From Alisma plantago-aquatica (taxonomy: Eukaryota; Streptophyta; Magnoliopsida; Alismatales; Alismataceae), in contig OY856412.1 of NCBI GenBank assembly GCA_963693085.1, positions 1,056,504,244 through 1,056,568,243 on the forward strand: a DNA stretch of 64,000 bases. Reading direction: 5' to 3'. This document shows positions 1 through 9,189 of the stretch, in pieces. The position numbers were made by a program, and so were the translations under genes. Position 1 is the first letter of the stretch. The number at the start of each line of letters is the position of its first letter. The notes below the pieces were generated by a model. That model ran no database searches, was not told the DNA's origin, and worked only from the letters and a program-made list of their open reading frames with translations.

Positions 1-254
1 ATAACTATTGTACTAAAGTTATCATCAGCAAGAACCATGTCTGAAGCCTCCTTGGTAACCTAGACTGACACATAAAAAGAGAAGAAACAATCATTATCGA
101 TAATAATTACTAAAAGTCAAGAAGATAGATATACAAATTGACATATAGTGAATATACTTACCTCAGTTCCAGTCATTCCCATGGCAATACCAATGTCTGC
201 CATTTTTAGAGCAGGTGCATTATTGACACCATCACCAGCCATGGCAACCACCAC
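1..254 (-). pseudogene. P-type Ca2+-ATPase fragment (ER-type ECA-like), two exons, cut by window edge
   Basis: Minus-strand exon 254-162 encodes the hinge motif of a P-type ATPase ([11 protein letters not shown] followed by ADIGIAMG and TGTE). It ends at a good donor (GAG|GTAAGT, GT at 161-160). After a 102-bp intron ending in AG (61-60), exon 59-1 continues in frame with VTKEASDMVLADDNFSTIV and runs off the window. This order and the TGTE/V junction match plant ER-type calcium pumps (ECA1/ECA4 group) better than ECA3. Such pumps move Ca2+ into the ER using ATP, with the motif forming the Mg/phosphoryl hinge of the P domain. Two changes stand out: the Thr before GDG is Ala, and the second Asp of the family's GDGVND motif is Asn. 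No coding sequence upstream of about 254 is recognisable, so a duplicated or captured gene fragment is likely. An intact gene continuing left with an unseen upstream exon is not excluded. Confidence 0.75.
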
Positions 255-1719
255 ATGTAATAAACAACTAACAACAAAGGATGTAAGTTGACTATGTAGA
301 TTAGCAGGAGGCTTCATGTCTTGAAATGTATACTAACATGGCTACCATGAATAGATTCACTATCCTGATAAGCAAGAAGAGTTTCCAGAACAGATTCACT
401 ATCCCCTTCAACTGAAAAAAAAGCAAAGTGAAGTAGTGAAATATACCTTATCCAGGAATCATTCAAACAACCCAAAGTAAAACTAGAAACCAATTTTGAC
501 TAGGCTGCAATACATCAAGAACATGTAAGCATGCACCATTTTGTTGGATTGCATGTAAGACCAGTTCCAGGGTGAGGAATACCATCTTTGAGTCCTAACA
601 GCAGCTCTAATCTTGGAGATTAAAGGCCAATCACAAGAGCTGAGCTGAAGGCTTTCACAAGAGATGAGATGACAACCTTAGCTCTCGAGAGTAGCCTTTG
701 ATCTCCAAAAACATGCCTTTTTGAGTCCTAACAGCAACTCTGTACTTGGATATTTAAGGTCATTCTCTGTACATGATCTTAGCAGAGGATCCTTACCATA
801 GTTATTGGCTTTTAGGGCCTGTAGCACAACCACATGTTATAGAAAGGGTATTATTGTAGATGTTGTTTTAACAATTTAGGGAACATGGAGGAACCGATAT
901 TACTAAGAGCACCCATTATTTCTTGAGGCTTCTTCCTTGACTTCTTAACCACAGCAGAGTATGGAAATGTCGAAAATGAGTTGTTGTACCATGGAAATGT
1001 TGAAAATAACTTGTTGTACCTCGGCAGAGAAATTAGGACGCATAGAAGCATGCGACTAAAATATCTCAGTTACATTTCAGACATCTTAATAGCCTAAATA
1101 TTGAGCAATCATAGAATCTCAACCACAAACCATCTTGAGGTGAATCACCACAGCAAAATATGTTCTGTAAATCTCACACACAAGATTCTAAAAACACTAC
1201 TCATAGCTAAAAACCACTTTGGCTAGGCTGCAATACTACATTAGATACTACTTTTAGATACTACTGGCCTTTTAGGTAGTGACATGTTGTTTGTTGTGGA
1301 AGGCACAAAACGCACAATTCTTCAGAGAAATGTTGACTTAGTAAGCTATCATGCAACACATGATCAAGTTATGAAAGAAAAATTTACAGAGAACTATTGA
1401 CTTAGGAAGAACAAAAGACATTCACATTCAGCAGGTCAAAACAAAATATGTTGTGTAAATGTCACACACAAGAAGGTAAGACACTGCTCATAGCTAAAAG
1501 AAAAATAGGATTGTCATTTGGGAACATTGTCTACGACAATGGACATGAAACAACAGTATCTGGATCGTTATGTACTAATAAAAAAGTGGACCAAAGAAAC
1601 ACAACTATAGCTTTCATATCTCTACAAAATATCCAAGAATGAAATTATCTATCTTTACACTTCATGACCTGCAACAAATGGATATGACTTTAGATACTAG
1701 TTTTGTTTTCAATTATGTC
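255..1719. other. no gene recognised; diverged short duplications
   Basis: No protein-coding sequence I can support. The stretch contains diverged direct duplications: about 45 bp near 592 and again near 724, and about 60 bp near 1150 and again near 1445 (both with 'acacaagaa/acacaagat' followed by 'ctcatagctaaaa'). A short exon-like minus reading frame at 851-1051 has no recognisable family. Confidence 0.4.
961..1020. repeat. 30-bp tandem direct repeat, two units
   Basis: Two adjacent 30-bp units (961-990 and 991-1020), each starting atggaaatgt and ending ttgttgtacc, differing at a few bases. Confidence 0.85.
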
Positions 1720-3326
1720 ATATTATAAGCAATACTATATGCTCACTTTGGCATAAATGTGATTTTGGCCATGCTATGACATTGCCAATAACTTCATCCA
1801 TATATTGATATTGCTCACAAGGTCTGACTAGAGGTTCATTGGCCATCACCACAACCTCTACATAAACACCAACACATGATGAGCCTAAAATTGCACCTCC
1901 CACCATTTCCAAGGGGTCAACCTCAGATACTCGACCGATTGCAGCTGTATCATCTACATCTCAAGATTTGCTGTAAATTGTCTCCAGTCCTCGTAGTTTA
2001 ATGGACAAAGATTGGGATCTCTTACAATGGTTGTCAAAAAACTTGATAAGTGACATTGGTTTTTACCCACTGGTTGTCCAAATTGATTTATCTCAATGGG
2101 AATTTGATCACTGGCCTTTCTTTTCCAGACTTGCAAACATTGTGTTCAGCCACATGTGCGATGTCTTTGACCTAAGCATTCATTTATATATCATTAGATG
2201 CAACACTATAAATACAATGATATGAATAAAATGAATACCTAGCACATCAGTAGGTGTTGGCGTAGCATTCAATGACTCATCAGGTGATCAGAGACGTCAT
2301 TTTTCTCCATGGTTTCTTGAAATGCATTGCTATTTTGGCTATTGCCAGCTCTACTCTCTACTCTTCTTGATTTATTGGACACTGGAACATTGACAGTAGG
2401 CACCAGGGGTTGATGTCTTTGACCTGAGCATTCATTCATAAAGGATACAACATAAATGGAAATTATATATCTTTAGATGCAGCACTATGAATGCAATGAT
2501 ATGAATTAACCAATTACCTAGCCCATCAGAAGGTGTTGTTGTAGCATTCAATGACTCTTGATGGTGATCAGAGAGGTCATTTTGCTCCATGTGGTCATGA
2601 AATGGATGGTTGTTTTGGCTATTGGCAGCTCTACTGTCTACTCTTCTAGAATGATTGGACACCGAAGCATTGCCATTAGGCACCCGTGGTCGATGTCTTT
2701 GACCTGAGCATTCATTCATAAAGGATACAACATAAATGGAAATTATATATCACTAAAGGCAGCACTATATATGCAATGAATTAACCGATTACCTAGCCCA
2801 TTAAAAGGTGTTGTTGTATCATTTAACAACTCATCATGGTGATCAGATAGGCCATTTTGCTCCATGTGATCATGAAATGCATGGATATTTTGACTATTGG
2901 CAGCTCTACTGTCTACTCTTCTTGAATGATTGGACACCGAAGCATTGCCATTAGGCACCCGTTGTCGATGTCTTTGACCTGAGCATTCATTCATAAAGCA
3001 TACAACATATATAGAAATTATATATCATTAAATGCAGCACTATAAATGTGATGATATGATTACCTTGTCCATCACAAGGTGTTCTTGTAACAGCAGATCT
3101 AGTAACAATGTTATTGAATTTCCTTGGTCTATCATTTTGAACATTAGGTGGAAGGGAAGCTAAATTTTTTTTGAAGCGATTACTAGATGACAGGTTCAAA
3201 GCTTTCCAACAACCTTGTGGAGTAATTCTAGGTAAATGAGTCCCCATACAAGAGTCAATGATGTTGTTCTGATCATTCCTTGTAGCTGTCTTATTATGGA
3301 AGTTGTCACTTAACTGTTCTCTCATC
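1720..3326 (-). pseudogene. CACTA-associated transposase-like gene (Transposase_24 type), broken
   Basis: Minus-strand exons can be chained: 3326-3064 (starts after CAG, first codons MREQ), 2978-2793, 2703-2518, 2423-2239, then 2171 to about 1960, then about 1945-1720. Exon 2171-1960 carries the block IPIEINQFGQPVGKN ... LSSFL ... NYEDWR, typical of the plant Ptta/En/Spm transposase family (Pfam Transposase_24). The last piece carries the family's C-terminal block: VGGAILG, then RPCEQ, then IGNVIAWPK. The role would be transposition of CACTA DNA elements. All splice junctions in the chain have phase 1 (G|GT). Breaks: a 1-bp deletion in exon 2423-2239, an in-frame TGA about 25 bases into exon 2171, and a frame change with missing sequence between the last two pieces. 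The CACTA-like terminus at 5739 lies upstream of the gene on the same strand. Confidence 0.65.
2239..2978 (-). repeat. tandem exon-plus-intron repeat, three units of 252-280 bp
   Basis: The same exon and flanking intron occur in tandem. Repeat marks 'gatgtctttgac' fall at 2160, 2412, 2692 and 2967, giving periods of 252, 280 and 275. Exon copies are 2978-2793 (186 bp), 2703-2518 (186 bp) and 2423-2239 (185 bp). The two 186-bp copies are phase-symmetric, so each adds 62 residues without shifting the frame. They encode a Ser/Asn/His-rich linker beginning GQRHR, with a VPNGNASVSNHSRRVDSRAANS core and ending TTP..GLG. The neighbouring exon 3326-3064 ends with the same TP.DG.G motif and the same donor, so the array probably grew by repeated unequal exchange around this exon. 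The third copy has lost one base and is frameshifted. Confidence 0.85.
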
Positions 3327-3570
3327 CTGAGTATATCAAGTCAGACAAAAATGAAGACACTTAAAACAAAATTGAACAACATAAAAGGTATTTACTCAAA
3401 GAAAAACATCACTCAAAACCACACCAGAGAAAAACATTTGCAAGCCATCATCAAAATCACATTGGGTACCTTAAATTCACAATACTTGATTGATTACTAA
3501 TGTTCATTAGGTAATACAACACAAATTACATTTTTTTATTATTTCCTAATTTAAAAGTTAAAAAAATTCA

Positions 3571-4149
3571 TCAACAATTGTGATGGTCGTTATGACTGTG
3601 ACGTGTCTGTTTTCTTGATGATGTTGTGTCGAGGATGGAGTCGCTGGTACATGAATCTGAACTGATGGTCATGGGGTACAAGGTGGTACCAACGGGAAAG
3701 GATTGCACCTCAGGCATGCCGAATTCATCGAATGATGACTCCTCAGATATGGTATAGCCTGGCTCGTGCATATACCGTTTCAGGTGAGAAGGAAAACTAT
3801 TGTTGTAGTTATGTATATAAGTCTGTATGGTATTGTCGCCAATCAGACAAAGCAAAACCTGGTCTGTACGACCAATTCCCATTCTCCCAATCCACCCATG
3901 CCAACTGGTTGTGGATACCAGATTGTCGTCACCATCATACTGAACCTCGATTACATTTGTCGAGTTCCCAAACTTTAAGGTCATTTGACCAGCTGTGTAG
4001 CGTCTTCCGTCCAGATGATGCCAATGTCTGGGAATGGTGAGTTGTGCAAGTGTACACTCATCTAGGGTGATGTCCAGCTTTTCTTCTTTAGGGAAAAGGA
4101 GTTGGGGGTAGACGTCCAGGCCATAGTGACTGTTGTGGGTGAACAAAGA
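3571..4149 (-). CDS. terminal exon with B3-like DNA-binding fold (putative)
   Basis: The minus frame is open from a likely acceptor (TTTTGTAG|, AG at 4151-4150) to a stop at 3571-3573, about 192 codons. Residues roughly 20-110 resemble a plant B3 domain. A strand with EKLDITLDECTLAQLTIPRHW is followed by a gap and 'MTLKFGNSTNVIEVQY', then WHGWIGRMGIGRTDQVLLCL. This matches the order in B3 proteins: substrate-contacting strand, Ile-Pro turn, hydrophobic strand, GW..F-like helix, then a 'gl..gD.vlf' strand. The C-terminal 60 residues are acidic, then Ser/Arg/His-rich. Known B3 proteins are transcription factors, so a DNA-binding role is inferred. No ATG-containing first exon is identified; a segment near 4840 after a TTTCAG could be one. 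The exon may be a host gene fragment carried by the CACTA-like element. Single-domain identification by eye only. Confidence 0.45.
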   Translation of the reverse strand, partial: SLFTHNSHYGLDVYPQLLFPKEEKLDITLDECTLAQLTIPRHWHHLDGRRYTAGQMTLKFGNSTNVIEVQYDGDDNLVSTTSWHGWIGRMGIGRTDQVLLCLIGDNTIQTYIHNYNNSFPSHLKRYMHEPGYTISEESSFDEFGMPEVQSFPVGTTLYPMTISSDSCTSDSILDTTSSRKQTRHSHNDHHNC

Positions 4150-5559
4150 CTACAAAATATTAGTACTAACAATTGTAAGTATATATAATGATATTATATA
4201 ATGATAGTATATGGAACTGCATATAATTGGCTTACCAGGTTAACAGACAACATAATTTAATTGTATCGTGTGAACATGGAGAAGCATACACCCTGTTGTA
4301 CATATTCTATTTGGCAACTGCATATAATCTAATCCTAACGATTTTGTTTACACCTATATGTGCAAGAAGATGGCACTGTAGTGTATTCCTTTTTAGATTA
4401 GAATGTAATTCTTAGAGTGGTTTATTAGACAGGAGGTCATAAGTTCATAGCCCTTGGTGAACCAATTTGTGGGGAAGGGAAAATCTATTGCAAAAACACT
4501 GGATAAAGATTAGCTTTGCAATAACAGTTCACATTAATAGACTTTCCACGAATGAGTAACTTGCCACCACATTATCCTTGCATGGCAAGGCTTCCTCCAT
4601 ATCAACACAACAAAAAATCCCACAAAAATGATGGGGATTTGACTATCGTCTAGCAATATCTACGAAAAAGGAGAACCTAAATAAAAAACACCACTTAGTA
4701 TAATGTAAACAAGTCGAAACAGATTTGGTTAATGTGCATTGGACAATTGGGAGAAGGAAATTAGTTCAGATAGGGTGAACGATTCAAATGTGTGAATACG
4801 AGAATCTAACCTATTTGTAGCATGCTTTGAATGCGATTTGCTTAATGACCTGAAACACAAAGTTGTCACTATGGCCAGTGTCATATATACTGAAGACCGT
4901 CGACAATCACCCAAAATTTATACCATAAGTCCAGGGACGTAGGGCACGGAGCCACGGATGAAGGAATGGTCTTGTTATTTCTGCAGCCGCCCAACAAAAT
5001 TGACACGGAATGACAACCCAGTATGTTACTTTTTAATGTTACCACGCCAGAACTAATTTGAGACTATCGTTAAATTTCTAAAATGTGGGTGAGGCATGTG
5101 CATCATACGGCCCACAAGTGGCTCCGCCAGTTCTTACAATGGATGGTCTATTGACTCTATTGACGTGCTATTAGTTTGTGTGGTGCCTCACCTTGTGATC
5201 CTGCCTCCGCCACTGAACCACGACAGTCCTTGTCGGCAAGTCGCGCGCTGAAGCAGTAGGGTGGCAAACCGCCGCAGTCCTCGCCAGCAAGTTGGGAGAC
5301 TGATCTCTTCCTCGGCATCCCCTCCAACCCTTGGCAACATCACTGGCACCTTGGAGAAGAGTAGAGAGCATTCCAGCAGGTAGCATCCACAGTCTGGTAG
5401 ATTAGGGCGAAAAGGCTAGCTAGGTCGACTTCGCGGGTTCTGCGAGTAGAGCAAATGTCAGGAGTAAATGTCTCTGCCCTAACGTGTGGAGAAGAGGAAC
5501 CATTTTGCATGCCGGGGGAAGCCACACGGGAACAGAAAATTTTTACTAATTGTGGCCCG
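4150..5559. other. no gene recognised
   Basis: AT-rich to about 4920, then a locally GC-richer stretch (about 5170-5560). The latter has several short overlapping reading frames on the minus strand without a recognisable domain. It may be the 5' region of the CACTA-like element that ends at 5739. Confidence 0.4.
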
Positions 5560-5739
5560 CTCATTTGATTTGGCAATTTTGAAATGCCACTAATTAATTA
5601 TAAAAATGCCTTAATTGGTAAGTCTTTTCTATAAACTCCATAATACGTGGTTTAGAGGCATTTAAATTACAAATTCCACTACATTACATAGATAGTGGCA
5701 TTTTTTAGAAAAGCCACTAATGGGTATTTTTTTGTAGTG
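5560..5739. mobile_element. right terminus and subterminal repeats of a CACTA-type DNA transposon
   Basis: The stretch ends in TTTTTTTGTAGTG at 5739. Read on the minus strand it begins CACTACAAAAAAATACCC, the classic CACTA terminal motif. Subterminal inverted copies of the core TGCCACTAAT / TAGTGGCAT lie at about 5585, 5693 and 5712, as expected for transposase-binding subterminal repeats. The matching left terminus was not found between 1 and 5700, so the element either starts left of the window or has lost that end. The minus-strand transposase-like gene (1720-3326) has the direction expected if this is the 5' end of the element. The next three bases (5740-5742, TCT) would be the target duplication. 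Confidence 0.7.
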
Positions 5740-5744
5740 TCTAA

Positions 5745-6052
5745 TGTTTATCTCATTTTCTATAGGATACTTGGGATCGCTACCTAAGGCTCTAGTAGAG
5801 TTTCAAGAATGATGACTGGATCCACATGCCACCACTAGAGTTAATTACATGCTTTGTCCTTAATCACATGCAACCCAGGATAAATTTCCTAACTATTTAC
5901 CCGTCCTATTACTACTCTGGGATGAGCATGCTTAACCACATGGTTCTTTAGTGATGGGCTCCCAGAAAAGGAGGTGCACCTTAGTGAATGGGTAGTCCAA
6001 GAATTCCTTTCAAGATCATTTTATCTGAGGCCTCAAATTTGGGGATGTTACA
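5745..6052 (-). repeat. left (3') LTR of the TRIM-like element
   Basis: Aligns with 6304-6595. Shared stretches include 'ctctagtag / ttctagtag', 'ttaattacatgctt.gtcct', 'aggtgcacctt.gtga', 'gggtagtcca' and 'gaggcctcaaat / gaggtctcaaat'. It starts five bases after the CACTA-like terminus. Confidence 0.75.
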
Positions 6053-6066
6053 ATCTCCCCCACTAA
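6053..6066 (-). other. polypurine tract of the TRIM-like element
   Basis: Minus strand TTAGTGGGGGAGAT directly abuts the LTR start TGTAACATCCCC, the correct place for priming plus-strand DNA synthesis. Confidence 0.7.
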
Positions 6067-6289
6067 GATTGTTGACATCCTCCTCAAGGTTCAACTATAC
6101 AATGTCACAATAGTTCCTTGTTTTAGTGGATATTTGGAATGGACCATTTACACCCAGCTCCCAATCATGGAATACTAGCACAAGGGGGGTTACATCACTT
6201 GGAATGCCCTTTCCAACATGCTTGGACTGTGTGGCTCAAGATTGGCATGCCACATGCCCATGTGGGCCCCACTTGCTGGAGGTGTCATG

Positions 6290-6302
6290 TCTCTAATACC
6301 AT
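6290..6302 (-). other. primer-binding site of the TRIM-like element
   Basis: Minus strand ATGGTATTAGAGA lies two bases after the LTR end GTGTTACA. It differs slightly from the TGGTATCAGAGC complementary to the 3' end of initiator tRNA-Met. Confidence 0.7.
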
Positions 6303-6303
6303 T

Positions 6304-6595
6304 TGTAACACTCATTCCCACTACATAAGGTTCTAGTAGCTTTTTAGGAATGACGATTGGCCTTATAGACCACCACTAGCCTTAATTACATGCTTCGTCC
6401 TCACTCTTCTACAAGCTAGGATAAACTTCCCTACTGGTCACCCATCCTAGTACTAGTATAGTCTAAGTATAATTAATCAAAAAATTCTTTAGTGATGCCC
6501 CCCCATAAAAAGCAGGTGCACCTTGGTGATATGGGTAGTCCAATCATTCCTTTTACAATAATTTTATTTGAGGTCTCAAATCCTAATACATTACA
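6304..6595 (-). repeat. right (5') LTR of the TRIM-like element
   Basis: Partner of 5745-6052. It ends at ...cattaca, immediately followed by the truncated 5' LTR of element A. Confidence 0.75.
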
Positions 6596-7311
6596 TTCTC
6601 CCTCTTCTCTTTGTATTCAATAATAAAAATCATGTGGGGCTAATCCCCTATTCCTTAGGACCTGGGAGTAGCCCAGTATTGCTTTGTATTTGAATTTTAT
6701 AAATTTGTAATATATATTTCTTTTAGTTTTGGATGTAGATCTATGATTGCTCAATGAATTGTTTGTGCTTGATCTTCACAAACAATATATTAGACCACTA
6801 ATTACTTTGGGAGAGGGATCAAATGTTGGAAAGGTTATAGATTGACATAGTTTATATTGTTCCTTGGAAGAGGGATTATAACTGTGAAGCAATAACCTAG
6901 AGTTATCATTAATGCACCTAGATAATTCCTAAACCGCTCCAAATGTGGTGTGTTTCTTATTGTAGGTAGTGTGTTATGTGGCGAGAGTGGGTAATACTTG
7001 GTAGATGTCCTTAGTCAAGGGTTAAGAGTAAATGATTATTGATGAAATAGATTCAAATGCAATGCATACTATGGTGAAATTGTAATACTAAGGAATCCAT
7101 CGATTCCTGATCACTTCAACTTAATTTAGATTTTATTTTTGCACATGGTTATAAAACAACCAATCAATCATATTTGTTAGGCCTAGCTCATTAGGTTATA
7201 GTAAGTAGTAGTTTTTGAAGAACATTTCCCTGAGTTTGAATCTCGGGCCTCATAGGCATATATTATGTGATGCGTACACTTGCGTTTTACACGCATAGTT
7301 TAGGTGTATCA
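6596..7311 (+). repeat. 5' LTR of element A (left end truncated)
   Basis: Matches 14404-15122 through its whole length except about the first 15 bases, which are missing at the junction with the TRIM-like element. It ends GGTGTATCA. Confidence 0.8.
7181..7257 (+). other. tRNA-like sequence inside the 5' LTR of A
   Basis: A 77-base stretch has an A-box-like TAGCTCATTAGG (7184-7195) and a B-box-like GAGTTTGAATCTC with a 5-bp T-stem (CTGAG/CTCGG). Its ends pair GCCTA/TAGGC. The right LTR has the same region (about 14994-15070) with the boxes decayed. It may be a tRNA-derived relic carried in the LTR, or chance. It is not called as a functional tRNA: no acceptable D-stem or anticodon arm was found. 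Confidence 0.3.
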
Positions 7312-7337
7312 AGTTTTTGGCACCATTTCTAGGGAAA
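7312..7337 (+). other. primer-binding site of element A
   Basis: AGTTTTTGGCACCATTTCTA directly follows the LTR end ATCA. In Athila/Tat elements this position holds a TTTGGCGCC-type site (Asp-tRNA complementary). Here CpG-to-CpA/TpG-like changes have weakened it. Confidence 0.65.
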
Positions 7338-7504
7338 TGACAACTCTGATACTACAAGTGTTGTGACCAACCACTCTATGCCATTCATTTTCTTTTATTT
7401 ATATTTAAAATATTTTTCTCACGACAATTTACCAGTCTTCATTCTCTCACACTTTTATTTAAATTTTAGGTACTAGTGTATAGTTCATACCTAAACCATA
7501 GATT

Positions 7505-8447
7505 ATGGAAAATCTACTCCACCAAATCAAGCTAGGAGGAGATCCTTTGAAAAGATCATCTGAACTCCACCAGAGCAGGAAGAGCAGGCACAACAGTAGA
7601 CATGAACTTGAACAGTGAAGAGCATGTTGAGGAAGATCCTAAGGAACAGACTATCTGGGATAAGATTAAAGCATCTTCGCCCTAACGCAACTTGGGACGA
7701 TCAAACGACAAGCAGTCAATGTGGGCAGTTACATGATAGATCTTGGATTGGTGGCACTAATAAAATCTTAGTTATTTTACAACCACTTCATGAAGGACCC
7801 TATGTCTCATATCCATAGATTAATAAAGAGTTGTGATATTCTTAAACTCAACAATATTTTGGCTATAATGATCTATTTGAAGTTGTTTTCTTATTCACTA
7901 TCAGGAAAAGCCAAGGAATGGTTCCTTAGCCTTCCGCCAGAATCGATAGAGACCTGGGATGAAATTATTGTTGCCTTTTTGGAGCAGTTTTTTCCACCTC
8001 ATAAGACTACTAAGCTAGTGGGAAAGATTTACAACTTTAAGCAGCACGCTGAGGAGTCCTACTCAAAAGTCTAGGATCGATTTCATAACATTCTTTAGGA
8101 ACCTAGGATAAATTTCACAAATTCTCTGGAAGGTCCCTCATCATGGGATTCACCTGTATGAACAGGCAAAGCAATTTTACTATGGCCTTCACAAAGGGGA
8201 AAGGAATAGTCTTGTAGTGCATGAGCATGATTCTTTCTAAACAACAAGGCTATAAGATGTCATGAGATTCTGAAGAACATAACCAACAATCAATCCTAGG
8301 GGAAGGGGTTTGAAGTACTAACAACAATTAAAAGTGTTATGGAATCAAGGGAGCTCACTGAACTCAAAGCTCAGATGGACAAACTCTCAAAGAGGCTTGA
8401 TAAAAAATTCAGCACCACATCTGGAGGTGAAGAGGAGGAGCTCATGT
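7505..8447 (+). pseudogene. Athila-type gag relic of element A
   Basis: The region begins near ATG at 7505 (MENLLHQIKLGGDP). The best-preserved part is 7790-8074, coding for the capsid-like retrotransposon gag domain: DPMSHIHRLIKSCD, then the LSGKAKEWFLSLPP core, then WDEI..FLEQFFPP and a lysine-rich end. This is the hallmark order of the Athila/Tat gag. A later piece (8338-8447) codes for a charged segment predicted to be helical (ELTELKAQMDKLSKRLDKK). The frame is interrupted by several stops (for example after HNSRHELEQ near 7616 and at 8072) and frame changes. Gag would have formed the cytoplasmic virus-like particle. Non-functional. Confidence 0.7.
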
Positions 8448-9189
8448 AGTCACATAAACAATATCAGTAGGATAGAGGTCTTATTAATATATACATAATT
8501 GAGTAAATTCTAGGAAAACTAGTGACTCAGAAAAAAGCCTTACTGGAGAAGACTAATCGAGTGCAGCAAAATCAAGGAGCTCAGATCTGCAACATTAAAA
8601 ATCAGATTTCTTAGATAGAAGTGGAGGTGGCATTCATAAATAAGACCATTCAGTAAGGATTTCCTGGGAACATAGAGACAAGTCGTAAACATCATCAAGT
8701 AAATTTTGCTTCCATTCCCAAGGAACATAGCATGCTACTAAGGAGTCACTAGATAACCACACTCCAGAGCCAGATTTGATGTATGTGCTAAAAGTTCCAT
8801 TTCCCAATAGCTTGTAAGAAAGATTAGGGGGAAGCATACTACATGTGCATTATGCTTACACATGCACCTTAGTTAGTACAGGGTCAGCAACAAGTGACAA
8901 TAATGCCCCATTTTCACTGACTATGAAAGACAAGGAACTTCCAAGTTCCACCATTGTTATTTCCACACCGCCAGTTACATAAAAGGTGCTTGTACAAGAA
9001 GAATAAGAGAAGGTTCTACTTCATAGTGGAGCAGTCAAAAGTAACAAGGAGGTGGACATAATTGAGAAAGAACAGTTGCATGTTATCCCATCCACTAGAG
9101 ATGTGCCAGATTCTTTCCTAGGAGGTTACGTTGATGGAAGTTTATAGGAGGAGATTTCTAATGTTCCATGCATTCCTCTTAAAAAGCAT
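8448..9189 (+). other. degenerate gag-protease linker of A
   Basis: Only fragments are readable: around 8536-8690 a segment KALLEKTNRVQQNQGAQI with stops, in the place where Athila gag has a coiled linker before protease. No intact frame. Confidence 0.4.

Larger units (their letters stand above)
5745..6595 (-). mobile_element. TRIM-like miniature LTR retroelement, 851 bp
   Basis: Two diverged direct repeats, 5745-6052 (308 bp) and 6304-6595 (292 bp), flank only 251 bp of non-coding DNA. On the minus strand each repeat runs from TGTAA(C/T) (with TTACA on the plus strand at 6052 and 6595) to ...TGTTACA-like ends. Next to the inner end of the right repeat is a primer-binding site (6290-6302, ATGGTATTAGAGA, close to the complement of initiator tRNA-Met). 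Next to the left repeat is a polypurine tract (6053-6066). Size and parts fit terminal-repeat retrotransposons in miniature, which need reverse transcriptase and integrase in trans. The left LTR carries an extra stretch of about 20 bp near 5760. No clear target duplication remains, and the LTRs are only moderately similar, so it is old. Confidence 0.75.

Noticed and set aside
1191..1200. CACTAC considered as the left CACTA terminus
   Set aside because: It is followed by TCATAG rather than an A-run and lacks nearby subterminal repeats.
3732..4040. Plus-strand frames opposite the B3-like exon
   Set aside because: They are antisense shadows of the minus-strand exon with no family signature.
5171..5576. 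Minus-strand frames of 71-78 codons in a GC-richer patch
   Set aside because: Low-complexity composition, mutually overlapping, no recognisable motif.
6296..6585. Region first taken as part of the 5' LTR of A
   Set aside because: It aligns with 5745-6052, not with the 3' LTR of A, and has its own PBS.
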